This document shows, one piece after another, positions 41,073 to 50,416 of a stretch of DNA of 64,000 nucleotides (position 1 is its first letter; the number at the start of each line of letters is the position of its first letter). This stretch comes from Staphylococcus simiae (GTDB lineage: Bacteria > Bacillota > Bacilli > Staphylococcales > Staphylococcaceae), in contig NZ_CP071589.1 in NCBI RefSeq assembly GCF_017357005.1, positions 1,488,001 to 1,552,000 on the forward strand. Direction: 5' to 3'. The position numbers and the translations under genes are program-made. The notes beneath the pieces are model-generated. The model saw only the letters and a list, made by a program, of their open reading frames with translations. It searched no databases and was not told where the DNA came from.

Positions 41073-41099
41073 ATTATACTATAATTTAAGGTATGACAA
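41073..41099 (-). promoter_or_regulatory. nrdR-dnaB-dnaI promoter
   Basis: On the minus strand TATAAT (41073-41078) is clear; TTGTCA (41094-41099) lies 15 bases upstream, a shorter spacing than ideal. I see no convincing NrdR-box pair around it. Confidence 0.5.
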
Positions 41100-41327
41100 A
41101 AGAAACGACTTTTCATTATCAAAATCAAGCAATAAAAATATAGCAAAACGATTCATTTATACAGTATTATGCAAGTTGTACACTAAGACGATATAGAAAT
41201 AATCCCTAAGAAATAGATATATATTAATGCGTTGGTCGACACTTATGACAAACATACTTTTCGACAACAGTGTTTAAACAACTCAAAAGTATTAAAGCTT
41301 TGTTAAACAGATAAGTCTTATCACTGT

Positions 41328-41442
41328 AAAAAATAACAAAACACTTACACAAAGTTTATTAAGTATCCACCATTAGCCAAAGTTATTATTTAATCTAGAC
41401 TAATTTTTGATGGACACAATCATTCAACTTTGCATAAGTGTT
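41328..41442 (-). terminator. Very long stem-loop after gapB
   Basis: Outer arms 41340-41356 and 41426-41442 (AACACTTACACAAAGTT / AACTTTGCATAAGTGTT) pair at 15 of 17 positions. Inside, GTATCCACCATTAG (41363-41376) faces CTAATTTTTGATGGAC (41400-41415), extending the structure. On the minus strand TTTGTTATTTTTT follows, so it can end gapB transcription. Its length of over 100 nt is unusual for a plain terminator. Confidence 0.65.
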
Positions 41443-41464
41443 AAATCATTATCATTTATTTAAG

Positions 41465-42490
41465 TTAACTTGCATTAACCATTTTTTCAGAAGTCATTAA
41501 CTGGCCAAGCTGTTTAGCTACATCAACTACTCTATTTGAATAACCCCATTCATTATCATACCAAGCAATCACTTTAACTTTGTTATTTCCCATAACCATA
41601 GTTGATTGAGCATCGATAATTGCTGAATGTGGATTAGTATTAAAATCAACTGAAACTAACGGTTCATGCTCAACTTCAACAATACCTTCTAAACCAGCAT
41701 TTTCAAATGCTTTATTAACCGCTTCAGCAGTTACTTGTTGTTCTAAGTCAACAACTAAGTCGACTAATGAGACATTTTTCGTTGGTACACGTAAAGCCAT
41801 ACCATGTAATTTACCTTCTAGTTCTGGTAACACTTCTTTCAATGCTTTTGCTGCACCAGTTGAAGTCGGAATAATACTTTCATTACAAGAACGCGCACGT
41901 CGTAAATCTTTATGTGGATTATCTATATTTTTTTGATCATTTGTGATGGCATGAACTGTAGTCATTAAACCATTAATAATGCCAAAATTATCATTTAGAA
42001 CTTTAGCTACAGGTCCGATACAATTCGTTGTACATGATGCATTACTAAAGATATCATATTGGTCAATATCTAATTGATTGTCATTAACACCTTTCACAAT
42101 CATCTGTACATCTCCACCTTTTGATGGTCCTGTTAACAGTACTTTTTTAGCTCCTGCATTAATGTGTGCAATTGCTTTGTCACCATGATTAAATTTACCT
42201 GTAGCATCTATAACAATATCAATATCTAACTCATTCCAAGGTAAATTTTCAGGATTTCTATCAGCTACTAATTTGATTTCATGGTCTCCTACTTTCAAAC
42301 CACTTTCTATAGGTTCTACTTTTACATCATATTTACCATGAGTAGTATCATAATTAATTAGATGAGCAATTGTTTCGGGAGGATAGCTCGCATTAATTGC
42401 TACTATATTTAAATCTTCTTGTTGTAAAGCAATTCTTAATACCATTCTACCTATTCTACCCATACCATTAATTGCAATATTTGTCGACAT
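41465..42490 (-). CDS. gapB: Glyceraldehyde-3-phosphate dehydrogenase, gluconeogenic (GapB)
   Basis: The 341-residue enzyme starts at ATG 42488-42490 (MSTNIAINGMGRIGRMVL) after AGGGGTG. The catalytic Cys is in SNASCTTNCIGPV (about 148-160), with GPSKG, HGMALRVPT and WYDNEWGYSNR conserved. Firmicutes have GapA for glycolysis and GapB, NADP-preferring, for gluconeogenesis; this sequence and locus match GapB. A cre-like site over the -35 agrees with glucose repression. Confidence 0.95.
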   Translation of the reverse strand: MSTNIAINGMGRIGRMVLRIALQQEDLNIVAINASYPPETIAHLINYDTTHGKYDVKVEPIESGLKVGDHEIKLVADRNPENLPWNELDIDIVIDATGKFNHGDKAIAHINAGAKKVLLTGPSKGGDVQMIVKGVNDNQLDIDQYDIFSNASCTTNCIGPVAKVLNDNFGIINGLMTTVHAITNDQKNIDNPHKDLRRARSCNESIIPTSTGAAKALKEVLPELEGKLHGMALRVPTKNVSLVDLVVDLEQQVTAEAVNKAFENAGLEGIVEVEHEPLVSVDFNTNPHSAIIDAQSTMVMGNNKVKVIAWYDNEWGYSNRVVDVAKQLGQLMTSEKMVNAS

Positions 42491-42533
42491 TAAAAGCACC
42501 CCTTGATTTTTATGTGTTATACTTTATGCAAAT

Positions 42534-42570
42534 AGTATATCATAATAAAATATTTTTGAAAGCGTTTTCT
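42534..42570 (-). promoter_or_regulatory. gapB promoter with cre-like CcpA site
   Basis: On the minus strand TTTCAA (42556-42561) and TATACT (42534-42539) are 16 bases apart. TGAAAGCGTTTTCT (42557-42570, plus strand) fits the cre consensus (TGWAANCGNTNWCW type) and overlaps the -35, where CcpA would repress. The stretch 42571-42789 holds nothing else I recognise. Confidence 0.65.
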
Positions 42571-42784
42571 TTAAACTTTTTAAAATTCTCTAACATATCT
42601 ATTTTTATCTTATTAAGTATTTATCACAAAATGAAACTCACCATAACCAAATATGAACATATTAATAAACGCTTGCTTGAAATATTATTATGAGTGTTCA
42701 CCATACCGATCTTTGTAGCTATTAAAAAACAATTTACTATGTTAAAGATACTTTGTTTTGCATTTACATCAAAGTATTGCTTTT

Positions 42785-42840
42785 ATATAAAGAAAACAGT
42801 AGTACAATAAATTTTCGCTAAAATTATTGCACTACTGTAT
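42785..42840 (-). terminator. Terminator of polA-mutM-coaE
   Basis: AACAGTAGT and ACTACTGT (42796-42803 and 42831-42838) plus CAATAA/TATTG and ATTTT/AAAAT form a long stem with a CGCT loop. T-rich sequence follows on the minus strand. It lies about 105 bases after the coaE stop. Confidence 0.75.
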
Positions 42841-42943
42841 TAAAATTTACCTTTCTAGTTTAAACACTTAACTAGTTATTGATCAAATGTTGACATTTGT
42901 ATATCAGTCACATTTCATTATAGCTTTGGTGTAACTATATTAT

Positions 42944-43570
42944 TTAATTATTACTACCACTATAATCTGGTTTTTCAATATAACCTTCTTCTTCAAGTAA
43001 ACGTTCAACATTTTGTTTAAGTTCTAATTTATCACCTAGATTGTCAATAACATGATCAGCCATTCTACTTTTCTTATCAATGGCTATTTGACTATATACT
43101 CGTGCTCTTGAGTCTTCTATAGAAAGATCATTTCGTTGCATTAGACGCTCAATTTGTATACTTTCAGAAGTATATACAACCCATACTTCGTCCACTGTAT
43201 GTTGTAAGTCATTTTCAAATAATAATGGAATATCCATTATAACATTGTGACCTTCTTTTAAAAGTTGTTCTTTATCGTCTTCCATAATCTCTCTTACAAT
43301 TGGATGGACAATAGCATTTAATTCTAAACGTTTTTCAGGATGATTAAATACTAATTCGCCCATGTATGCTCGGTCCATTTCTCCATTATCATCCAGGGCT
43401 TCTTCTCCAAATGTTTCAATAATTTGTTTTAAACCTTTGCTACCTTTTTCAACTGCTTGTCTTGAGGCTTTATCTGCATCAACTACTTTAAATCCATAAA
43501 CAGTTAATATATCTGATACTGTTGATTTTCCTGATGCAATGCCTCCTGTTAATCCGATTACTTTTGGCAT
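42944..43570 (-). CDS. coaE: Dephospho-CoA kinase
   Basis: CoaE phosphorylates dephospho-CoA in the last step of CoA synthesis. The 208-residue protein has the P-loop [14 protein letters not shown] (about 6-19), [13 protein letters not shown], the PLLFE motif ([10 protein letters not shown]) and the C-terminal lid. It lies 15 bases after mutM and ends the polA-mutM-coaE unit. Confidence 0.96.
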   Translation of the reverse strand: MPKVIGLTGGIASGKSTVSDILTVYGFKVVDADKASRQAVEKGSKGLKQIIETFGEEALDDNGEMDRAYMGELVFNHPEKRLELNAIVHPIVREIMEDDKEQLLKEGHNVIMDIPLLFENDLQHTVDEVWVVYTSESIQIERLMQRNDLSIEDSRARVYSQIAIDKKSRMADHVIDNLGDKLELKQNVERLLEEEGYIEKPDYSGSNN

Positions 43571-43585
43571 AGTTTCACTCTTTCT

Positions 43586-44458
43586 TTATTTCTGACATGT
43601 TGGGCAATAATGACTATTTCTAGTTGCTATTACCTGTGTTTCTATATGGTCACCACAAACTTTACAGTTATTCTGTTTATATACATTTAAATGCAATTGC
43701 ATTGCACCAGTTTTACCGTCTGCATGTCGGTAATCTGAGAAGCTTGTTCCACCATATTTGATACCTTCTTCTAATACTTCTCTAACATAATAAAACACCA
43801 TTTCTTGTTGTTGATGTGACAATTCACTAACTTTTTTATCAGGGCGTATACCTGCTCTAAAAAGTGCTTCACATGCATAAATATTACCACAACCTGCAAT
43901 AACTTTATGATCTAGAATAACCTGTTTAATTGGTTTGTTAATATTAGATTTTTGGTTGATACGTTTTAAATAATACATTAATGCTTCATCAGTAAATGGT
44001 TCTGGAGCAATATCTAAAAATGGCGGATACGCTTCAATAGTAGCAACATTTCTAATTTCACCAAAACGTCGAATATCTGAAAACACTAACTTTTTACCAT
44101 TAGATAATTCAAAAATAACGTGCCAATGTTTACGATAATTAGGAATTAAAATATCATCTAGTTGATCAACTATAAAAAAACCACCTGCCATGCCTAAATG
44201 ACTAATAAGCACTCGTTGATCATGGTCATTCTCAATATTAAATACGATATATTTACTACGTCTAGTTACTTTGTTAATGATATAACCTTCAGTCAATTGT
44301 TTGAAGGTATCAAGTTCAATTCCTTTAATAATAGTTGCTCTTCCAGAATCTTTACCTTCGATAACTTTTGGTGAGAACAATACTTTGTCAATTGTTTCTC
44401 CAATAATAAAGGGTTCAATTCCACGTTTAACGTGTTCTACTTCTGGTAATTCAGGCAT
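43586..44458 (-). CDS. mutM: Formamidopyrimidine-DNA glycosylase
   Basis: MutM (Fpg) excises 8-oxoguanine and cleaves the abasic site. The 290-residue protein begins MPELPEVEHVKRG with catalytic Pro2 and Glu3, has the helix-two-turn-helix region (GCGNIYACEALFRAGIRP) and ends with a four-Cys zinc finger (CKVCG about 266-270, CPTC about 286-289). It is coupled between polA (15 bases) and coaE. Confidence 0.97.
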   Translation of the reverse strand: MPELPEVEHVKRGIEPFIIGETIDKVLFSPKVIEGKDSGRATIIKGIELDTFKQLTEGYIINKVTRRSKYIVFNIENDHDQRVLISHLGMAGGFFIVDQLDDILIPNYRKHWHVIFELSNGKKLVFSDIRRFGEIRNVATIEAYPPFLDIAPEPFTDEALMYYLKRINQKSNINKPIKQVILDHKVIAGCGNIYACEALFRAGIRPDKKVSELSHQQQEMVFYYVREVLEEGIKYGGTSFSDYRHADGKTGAMQLHLNVYKQNNCKVCGDHIETQVIATRNSHYCPTCQK

Positions 44459-44473
44459 AGTTTTAACCTCACT

Positions 44474-47107
44474 TTATTTTGCATCGTACCAGGTTGGACC
44501 ATAACTTGAATCTACTTTTAATGGAACATCCAATTGTATGGCATTTTCCATAACCTCTTCAACAAATTTGCTAAAATCTTCAACTTCTGACTTAGGTACT
44601 TCAAAAATCAATTCATCATGTACTTGTAATAATAATGTTGCATGATAGTTTGTATCTTTCACTTTGTCAGCAAATTGTACCATAGCAAGTTTAATAATAT
44701 CTGCTGCACTTCCTTGAATTGGTGTGTTCATAGCAGTACGCTCAGCAAAACTTCTTAAATTAAAATTACGGCTAGTGATATCAGGAATATAACGTCTACG
44801 ATGTAATAATGTTTCAACGTATCCAACTGCTTTGGCATCTTTAACTATATCTGACATATATTGTTTTACACCAGGGAAACTATCTAAATAGTCATCAATA
44901 AAAGCTTTTGCTTTTTTTCGCGTTATTCCTAAACTTTGGCTTAGGCCGTAATCACTAATACCATATACGATGCCAAAGTTAACTGCTTTTGCTTGTCGGC
45001 GCATTAAACTGTCTACTTCGCCAGCTTCAACCCCAAATACTTTCATTGCAGTAGCCGTGTGGATATCATCACCATTAATAAACGCTTCTTTCATACTCTC
45101 ATCTTGAGTGATATGTGCTAGCACTCGTAGTTCAATTTGTGAATAGTCAGCTGATAAAATAACGCTATCTTTAGATGTCGGTTTAAATGCTTTACGTATT
45201 TTTCGTCCTTCTTCCAATCTGACAGGGATATTTTGCAGATTTGGATCTATACTAGACAATCGTCCAGTTTGTGCCAATGTTTGATTAAATCTTGTGTGAA
45301 TACGTTGGTCATCACTAATTACTTTTTGTAATCCTTCAACATATGTTGACTGTAATTTAGACAGTTGTCGATATTCTAAAATGTAATCAATGATTGGATG
45401 CTCACCTTGCAATTGTTCTAACACATCTACAGCAGTAGAATATCCTGTTTTGGTCTTTTTAATAACTGGTAATTTAAGTGTTTCAAATAGCACAACACCT
45501 AACTGTTTAGGAGAATTAATATTAAATTGTTCTCCTGCTGCTTCATGAATATTATTGATTAAGACATCAAGTTTCTGTTGTATCTCTTGTTCCATTTCTT
45601 TTAAATCATTAACATCAGTATATATACCTGTTTCTTCCATTTGACTTAAAATTCGTGCTAAAGGTAACTCTAAGTCAGCTAATAAAGAAAGTTGATTATA
45701 TTCTTGTAATTGTTCTTCCATAACAGATTTAGCTTTTTTTATCGCTTCGCTAATCGCTGCTACTTGCGGATTTAGAATATCATCTTCAGGTACTTGGAAC
45801 TTTTTACCTTTACCATAGATTGTTACGTTGTCTTTAACATAATTTTGACCATACAATGATACAACAGATTTTACATCATCAATCGTGCGTGAAGGATCTA
45901 TAATGTAGCTTGCTAACATAACGTCAAAATCAATATGCTGAATATCAATATTTAATCTATGTGCAGCAACATACGTTTTTTTAGCATCATACACTATTTT
46001 GCTAGTATTTTTATTTTCTAACCAAGCGACAAGCTGAGGATAATCTTTAATATTTTGAGCATCTATAACAATATGTTGATGTCCTGTATACATTGCAAAC
46101 TTAAGAATACGATCTTTTAAATAATTACTACCTTCTAATTCAAAATGAATAGACGCCTCAGATATTGCTTCAAAATCAATATCGTTAAAATTATCTATAA
46201 TATCGAATGTTTTTTCAATAACATTGTTTTCATCAGCTTGGTCACTGTCTAATTCTGACAATAATTGTTTAAATTCTAGCTTTTTAAATAACTCAATTTT
46301 ATCATTATTGTTGTCTTGATCTGTCATTTTAGTATCTGCAAGCGTAACATCAATTGGACTTTCAACATTAATTGTAGCTAAGTCCTTACTCATAAAGGCA
46401 TCTTCTTTACTATTTTCAAGTTTTTCTTTTAACTTTTTGCCAGAAACGTCATCAAGATGTTCATATACACCTTCAACAGATTGAAATTGATTTAGTAATT
46501 TAATAGCTGTTTTTTCACCAACACCAGCCACACCAGGAATATTATCAGAGGAATCACCCATTAAACCTTTCATATCTATAATTTGTTTAGGTTTAAGACC
46601 ATTATATTTCTCAGCAATAAATTCTGGCGTGTAATGATCCACATCTGTAACACCTTTTTTAGTATAATAAATTGTGACATTTTCTGTTGCTAGTTGCGTT
46701 AAATCTCGATCTCCAGTAATTATAATCGTTTGATAACCGGCTTTATCTGCTTCTCTACTCAATGTTCCAATTATATCATCAGCTTCATAATTATCTAATT
46801 CATAACGTTTAATATGATAAGCATCTAATAATTGACGTATATATGGAAATTGTTCACTTAATTCTGGTGGTGTTGACTGACGTCCACCTTTATATTCACT
46901 ATATTTTTCATGTCTGAAAGTTGTTTTACCTGCATCAAAAGCTACTAAAAAATGATTGGGATGTTCTTCTTTTAAAATCTTTTCAAGTAACATGGCAAAG
47001 CCATAAACTGCATTGGTATGGATTCCTGCTTTATTTGATAATAATGGTAAAGCATAAAACGCTCTAAAACTTAAACTATTACCATCAATTAATACTAATT
47101 TATTCAC
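44474..47107 (-). CDS. polA: DNA polymerase I
   Basis: The 877-residue protein has an intact 5' nuclease domain (about 1-290; EADDIIGTLSREA, GDSSDNIPGVAGVGEKTA). A 3'-5' exonuclease-like domain (about 310-480) follows whose first acidic motif is replaced (HFELEG where E. coli has FDTETD), so proofreading is probably absent, as in Bacillus. The polymerase domain has motif A (ADYSQIELRVLAH), motif B (RRQAKAVNFGIVYG) and motif C (LQVHDELIFEVP). It heads polA-mutM-coaE. Confidence 0.97.
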   Translation of the reverse strand: MNKLVLIDGNSLSFRAFYALPLLSNKAGIHTNAVYGFAMLLEKILKEEHPNHFLVAFDAGKTTFRHEKYSEYKGGRQSTPPELSEQFPYIRQLLDAYHIKRYELDNYEADDIIGTLSREADKAGYQTIIITGDRDLTQLATENVTIYYTKKGVTDVDHYTPEFIAEKYNGLKPKQIIDMKGLMGDSSDNIPGVAGVGEKTAIKLLNQFQSVEGVYEHLDDVSGKKLKEKLENSKEDAFMSKDLATINVESPIDVTLADTKMTDQDNNNDKIELFKKLEFKQLLSELDSDQADENNVIEKTFDIIDNFNDIDFEAISEASIHFELEGSNYLKDRILKFAMYTGHQHIVIDAQNIKDYPQLVAWLENKNTSKIVYDAKKTYVAAHRLNIDIQHIDFDVMLASYIIDPSRTIDDVKSVVSLYGQNYVKDNVTIYGKGKKFQVPEDDILNPQVAAISEAIKKAKSVMEEQLQEYNQLSLLADLELPLARILSQMEETGIYTDVNDLKEMEQEIQQKLDVLINNIHEAAGEQFNINSPKQLGVVLFETLKLPVIKKTKTGYSTAVDVLEQLQGEHPIIDYILEYRQLSKLQSTYVEGLQKVISDDQRIHTRFNQTLAQTGRLSSIDPNLQNIPVRLEEGRKIRKAFKPTSKDSVILSADYSQIELRVLAHITQDESMKEAFINGDDIHTATAMKVFGVEAGEVDSLMRRQAKAVNFGIVYGISDYGLSQSLGITRKKAKAFIDDYLDSFPGVKQYMSDIVKDAKAVGYVETLLHRRRYIPDITSRNFNLRSFAERTAMNTPIQGSAADIIKLAMVQFADKVKDTNYHATLLLQVHDELIFEVPKSEVEDFSKFVEEVMENAIQLDVPLKVDSSYGPTWYDAK

Positions 47108-47257
47108 TATATTAACCTCCAGCCTGATTTATGTATATTTTAGCATATAAAGATATACGTACGTAAAAAAAGCAACTATTATTATTTTTGAATTATTGTA
47201 TTTATACAACTATATAAAGCTATTGTTCTTAACATTTTCAATCACAACAATAATAAA

Positions 47258-47290
47258 AAAGTTTGAGTATGGTTGAAATACTCAAACTTT
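47258..47290 (-). terminator. Terminator overlapping the stop of the membrane protein gene
   Basis: AAAGTTTGAGTAT (47258-47270) and ATACTCAAACTTT (47278-47290) form a perfect 13-bp stem with a 7-base loop, followed by TTTATT on the minus strand. Its upstream arm touches the stop codon at 47290-47292. Confidence 0.9.
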
Positions 47291-48795
47291 TATTTGTTCA
47301 TTGACTCATTGTTGTTTGTACCAAAAGGAATGTATTTAACTTTTATGTCATCTGGAATACCATGATATTCATTAAAGAATTTTTGATATTTTTCTTCATT
47401 AGGTGTAACTTTCTGCATATAATGTTCAAAAGGAAGTAAAGGTAGCGTATAAACTTTTTTCTTAGGATACGCTTTGATTTGCTGTTTTAAATTTTGGACA
47501 CGTAATTCATTTTGATGATTAATAAAACTAAATGTACTTAAATAAATAAGTGCTAAAACAGTTGCTATACTAATGATCCATTTTAAATTAAATGTAATAT
47601 AATCACATACTCTTTTTAATAACATAAGTAAAATAATTAAATGCATAACATAGACAATCAAAAAATTTCTAGGACCAATCGGCGAAACTATAATTAATGT
47701 GATACTAATTAAATGCATAGATGCCATAATTATATATGCAACTATAAGTTCTTTTTTATCTATTAAAACGATACGCATCGATAGAATCATCGCAACTATA
47801 TAGATGATACAAATTAACGTGCTTGCTATATTAAACAAACTAATATGTGTTTCATGCGCAAGTTCAAACTGATTATAAATGATAAAATAATACGTTGGTA
47901 ATAATAGTAATCCAATAATTAACGTTTTCTGCTTTAATGTATCAAGTTGACAAAACCGTTTACTTTTAACTAACAAAAACAATAATATTATTGTTGTAAT
48001 AATCACTATGACTATTTCATTATAATACATCCAATTGGGTAATACCGATGTTGTAGTTTCAAATATTTTAGTGAAAAATCCTCTATCATTAGACACTTGT
48101 TGATAATCTGTTGCCCCTTCAAAAAATATCTTATGATAATTAGGATTAGAAAACATTAACATCGTACCGATCGTACTCATCAAAAAACCGAACAATAATT
48201 TTGTATTTATTATACGATAACCAACAAAATAGTAAATTAAAGATAGAAATAAAAACATACAATTAAATACGGTAATATTTTCTATAAATAATTGACCTAT
48301 TAAACAAACGATATAAAATATCACTAAACTATGTACTGTCATCTTTTTGTTATAAACAATGATATTTAAAATGGTATGTATAATGAATAGCGTACTCAAT
48401 ATGGGTGGTGCATAGTTATAAAATCCAGCAAACCAACCGAAAGTTTGGCCGAAAATTTGACTTGGCATTATCAACATCATTATAAACGTAATAAAGTAAA
48501 AGATAATATTTTTCTGTGCATCTATCGTTTTAATGATTAACCAAATTAACCCTACGCTCGTTAAACCATAGGTTAACCATCTAATCCAACTTATTTTTAC
48601 TGCTATCATTTCAAAAAAGTTACCTAAATATCTGCCATTTAAAGTAGCTGTTTCTGAATTAAACATCGTATTGCCGTAATCACTGTACCACAATAAGTCA
48701 TCGTGCATTAATGGTAAGAAAAAGCCTAATAGAATATAAAATATTAATATTGCAATTAAACTTATGGTTGTTTTCTCTAGTTGTCTTATGTTCAC
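47290..48795 (-). CDS. Large polytopic membrane protein, possibly GT-C glycosyltransferase-like
   Basis: The 501-residue product starts at GTG 48793-48795 (MNIRQLEKTTISLIAIL) after AAAGGAAGG. It has about twelve membrane segments. The first extracytoplasmic loop carries an acidic motif (LPLMHDDLLWYSDYGNT, residues about 28-44) followed by NGRYLGNFFEM. That is the layout of GT-C glycosyltransferases and of the uncharacterised DUF6056-type proteins I think it resembles; neither assignment is secure. It ends with a soluble C-terminal tail (about 445-501). The gene stands alone, with its own terminator, between polA and a broken HAD gene. Confidence 0.7.
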   Translation of the reverse strand: MNIRQLEKTTISLIAILIFYILLGFFLPLMHDDLLWYSDYGNTMFNSETATLNGRYLGNFFEMIAVKISWIRWLTYGLTSVGLIWLIIKTIDAQKNIIFYFITFIMMLIMPSQIFGQTFGWFAGFYNYAPPILSTLFIIHTILNIIVYNKKMTVHSLVIFYIVCLIGQLFIENITVFNCMFLFLSLIYYFVGYRIINTKLLFGFLMSTIGTMLMFSNPNYHKIFFEGATDYQQVSNDRGFFTKIFETTTSVLPNWMYYNEIVIVIITTIILLFLLVKSKRFCQLDTLKQKTLIIGLLLLPTYYFIIYNQFELAHETHISLFNIASTLICIIYIVAMILSMRIVLIDKKELIVAYIIMASMHLISITLIIVSPIGPRNFLIVYVMHLIILLMLLKRVCDYITFNLKWIISIATVLALIYLSTFSFINHQNELRVQNLKQQIKAYPKKKVYTLPLLPFEHYMQKVTPNEEKYQKFFNEYHGIPDDIKVKYIPFGTNNNESMNK

Positions 48796-49254
48796 ATTAT
48801 CCTTCCTTTAATACTGTTAATTCAAATATTCCCTTACTTTTTTGTTGCTCACATCAATATTATTAAAATGTCTTGTGACTTCTCCTTAGATTATTGTTAT
48901 TTATACAGAACATATCTATGTACCTTTAATCCATGTTATTAGACGTTTAAATCAATCGTTAATAAATTTTAGGGGGTATATCTTTATTGATCATTTATCT
49001 GATTTAAAGTTTATACTTTCATATTATAAATATATTATACAATAAAAATTATTACAACTTATACTCTATCTTTGTTTGTGATTTTAATTAAGATTGTCTT
49101 AGAGATTTACCTCAAATTATTTTGCTTTATTTTCAAGAAATGTAAAATAAAGCAAGCAAACAATTATAGAATTGTCTACCTGCTTTGCTATAAGTAAAGT
49201 TAAAAATCAACGATAACTCTTACTTCAAATTATACTCTTATACGATAATATTAG
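48796..49254. other. Spacer with one hairpin between the membrane protein and the HAD gene
   Basis: The 459 AT-rich bases have no credible frame. TTGCTTTATTTT (49122-49133) and AAAATAAAGCAA (49144-49155) form a perfect 12-bp stem about 100 bases after the HAD remnant and may end its transcript, though the T tract is poor. A G-rich spot (TTTTAGGGGGTATATC, about 48966) has no obvious role. Confidence 0.5.
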
Positions 49255-49987
49255 TCATTCACTATAGTTATAATCAAGAAGCTGCTTTAATAAAGTGTTG
49301 ATTTCACCTTCGAAAATATTAAGATTTTTTCTTTTATGTATTTCTTGATATTTCTTGCCATTAGTTAACCAAATTGCAGCCATACCAACATTTAATGCTC
49401 CCAGAACATCATTTTTAAATGAATCTCCAATGAATAAACATTCTGAAGGTAATACATTGAATTCAGATGTCACTTTAAAAAATGCTTGTGGTTTTGGTTT
49501 CTCATAACCAATATCTTGAGATATAAAAATATTCTCACCAAATAGTAATTTAAGGTCAAGATTATTTATTTTAATATTTTGTTCATCAGACTTTCCATTC
49601 GTAAGAATCGCAATGTTTACCTTTTTTCTTTAAAGACCTAAGTAAATCATTCATTTTTTTATTTATAGAAATACTAGATAATAATTTAGTAAAAAATACT
49701 TCAAAATATCTATTGGCTTCTTCGCGGGACATTTTCAAATTAAAGTGTTTGCAAGTTTCAATTAACCTTAACGCTCGTAAATCATCTAAAGTAATTAATC
49801 CTGCATCATGTTGTTTCCAAAAGTAAGAATCATATTTTCGTAATAACATCATAAAATCATTATAATCAATCTTATTAAATAAACGACATTCTTTAAAAGT
49901 ATTTCTATTAGCTTCTAACCATAGATTATCAAAAGGAAATAATGTATTATCTAAGTCAAAGATAATCAATTTAATTTTTCCATTCAT
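49255..49987 (-). pseudogene. HAD-superfamily hydrolase, frameshifted
   Basis: The N-terminal part (from ATG 49987) has HAD motif I, KLIIFDLDNTLFPF. The frame breaks near 49615-49630 at a run of six A (AAGAAAAAAGG on the minus strand) and stops at 49586. One frame over, the protein continues as VNIAILTNGKSDEQNI (motif II), GYEKPKPQAF (motif III) and CLFIGDSFKNDVLGA (motif IV) to 49255. With five A the gene would encode about 244 residues, a YjjG-like nucleotidase-type phosphatase. A natural one-base insertion, a sequencing error or slippage at the A run are all possible. Confidence 0.85.
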
Positions 49988-50297
49988 AATTCATACCCCT
50001 TTTAAACTTTAAATTGAAGCTGCAAACTATTAACTAAATCTATAATTATGCATCTTATTATAGAGTAACTTAATACGAACTATTATGTAAATATAAATGT
50101 TATATTTCTTCAATATGTAAAAATTACACATATTAATATCATAAATACTTATTAAAATATTCTCGATACTTGATTAAGATACTTTTTCTTTATTCTCCAT
50201 TGTACAACTAACATTAACTCTATCCATTAACAGAGCTTACTTGCTAATATTATTGACGATTGTTATTTATCAGGATTTTATCTTTAACATAACAAAT
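49988..50297. other. Spacer upstream of the HAD gene
   Basis: About 310 AT-rich bases lie between the HAD gene and the phoR terminator. The HAD promoter should lie in the first 100 bases but no clear hexamer pair is visible. No repeat or frame stands out. Confidence 0.4.
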
Positions 50298-50337
50298 ACA
50301 CCTCAGCAACCAGCTGTTAAACTGATTGTTGAGGTGT
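50298..50337 (-). terminator. Terminator of phoPR
   Basis: ACACCTCAGCAACCAG (from 50298) and CTGATTGTTGAGGTGT (to 50337) form a 16-bp stem with one or two mismatches and an 8-base loop. It lies about 80 bases after the phoR stop; the T tract is short. Confidence 0.75.
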
Positions 50338-50416
50338 CAATTATTATCATAACATTTATACTTTTTTGAAGTTTTATTCACTTTTGAATATATGAATTCA
50401 ACTAATCGTTTTATCT

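Noticed and set aside
49255..49473. A separate 72-codon gene
   Set aside because: Its sequence is the C-terminal half of the HAD protein (motif IV) and joins the upstream part after a one-base frame change.
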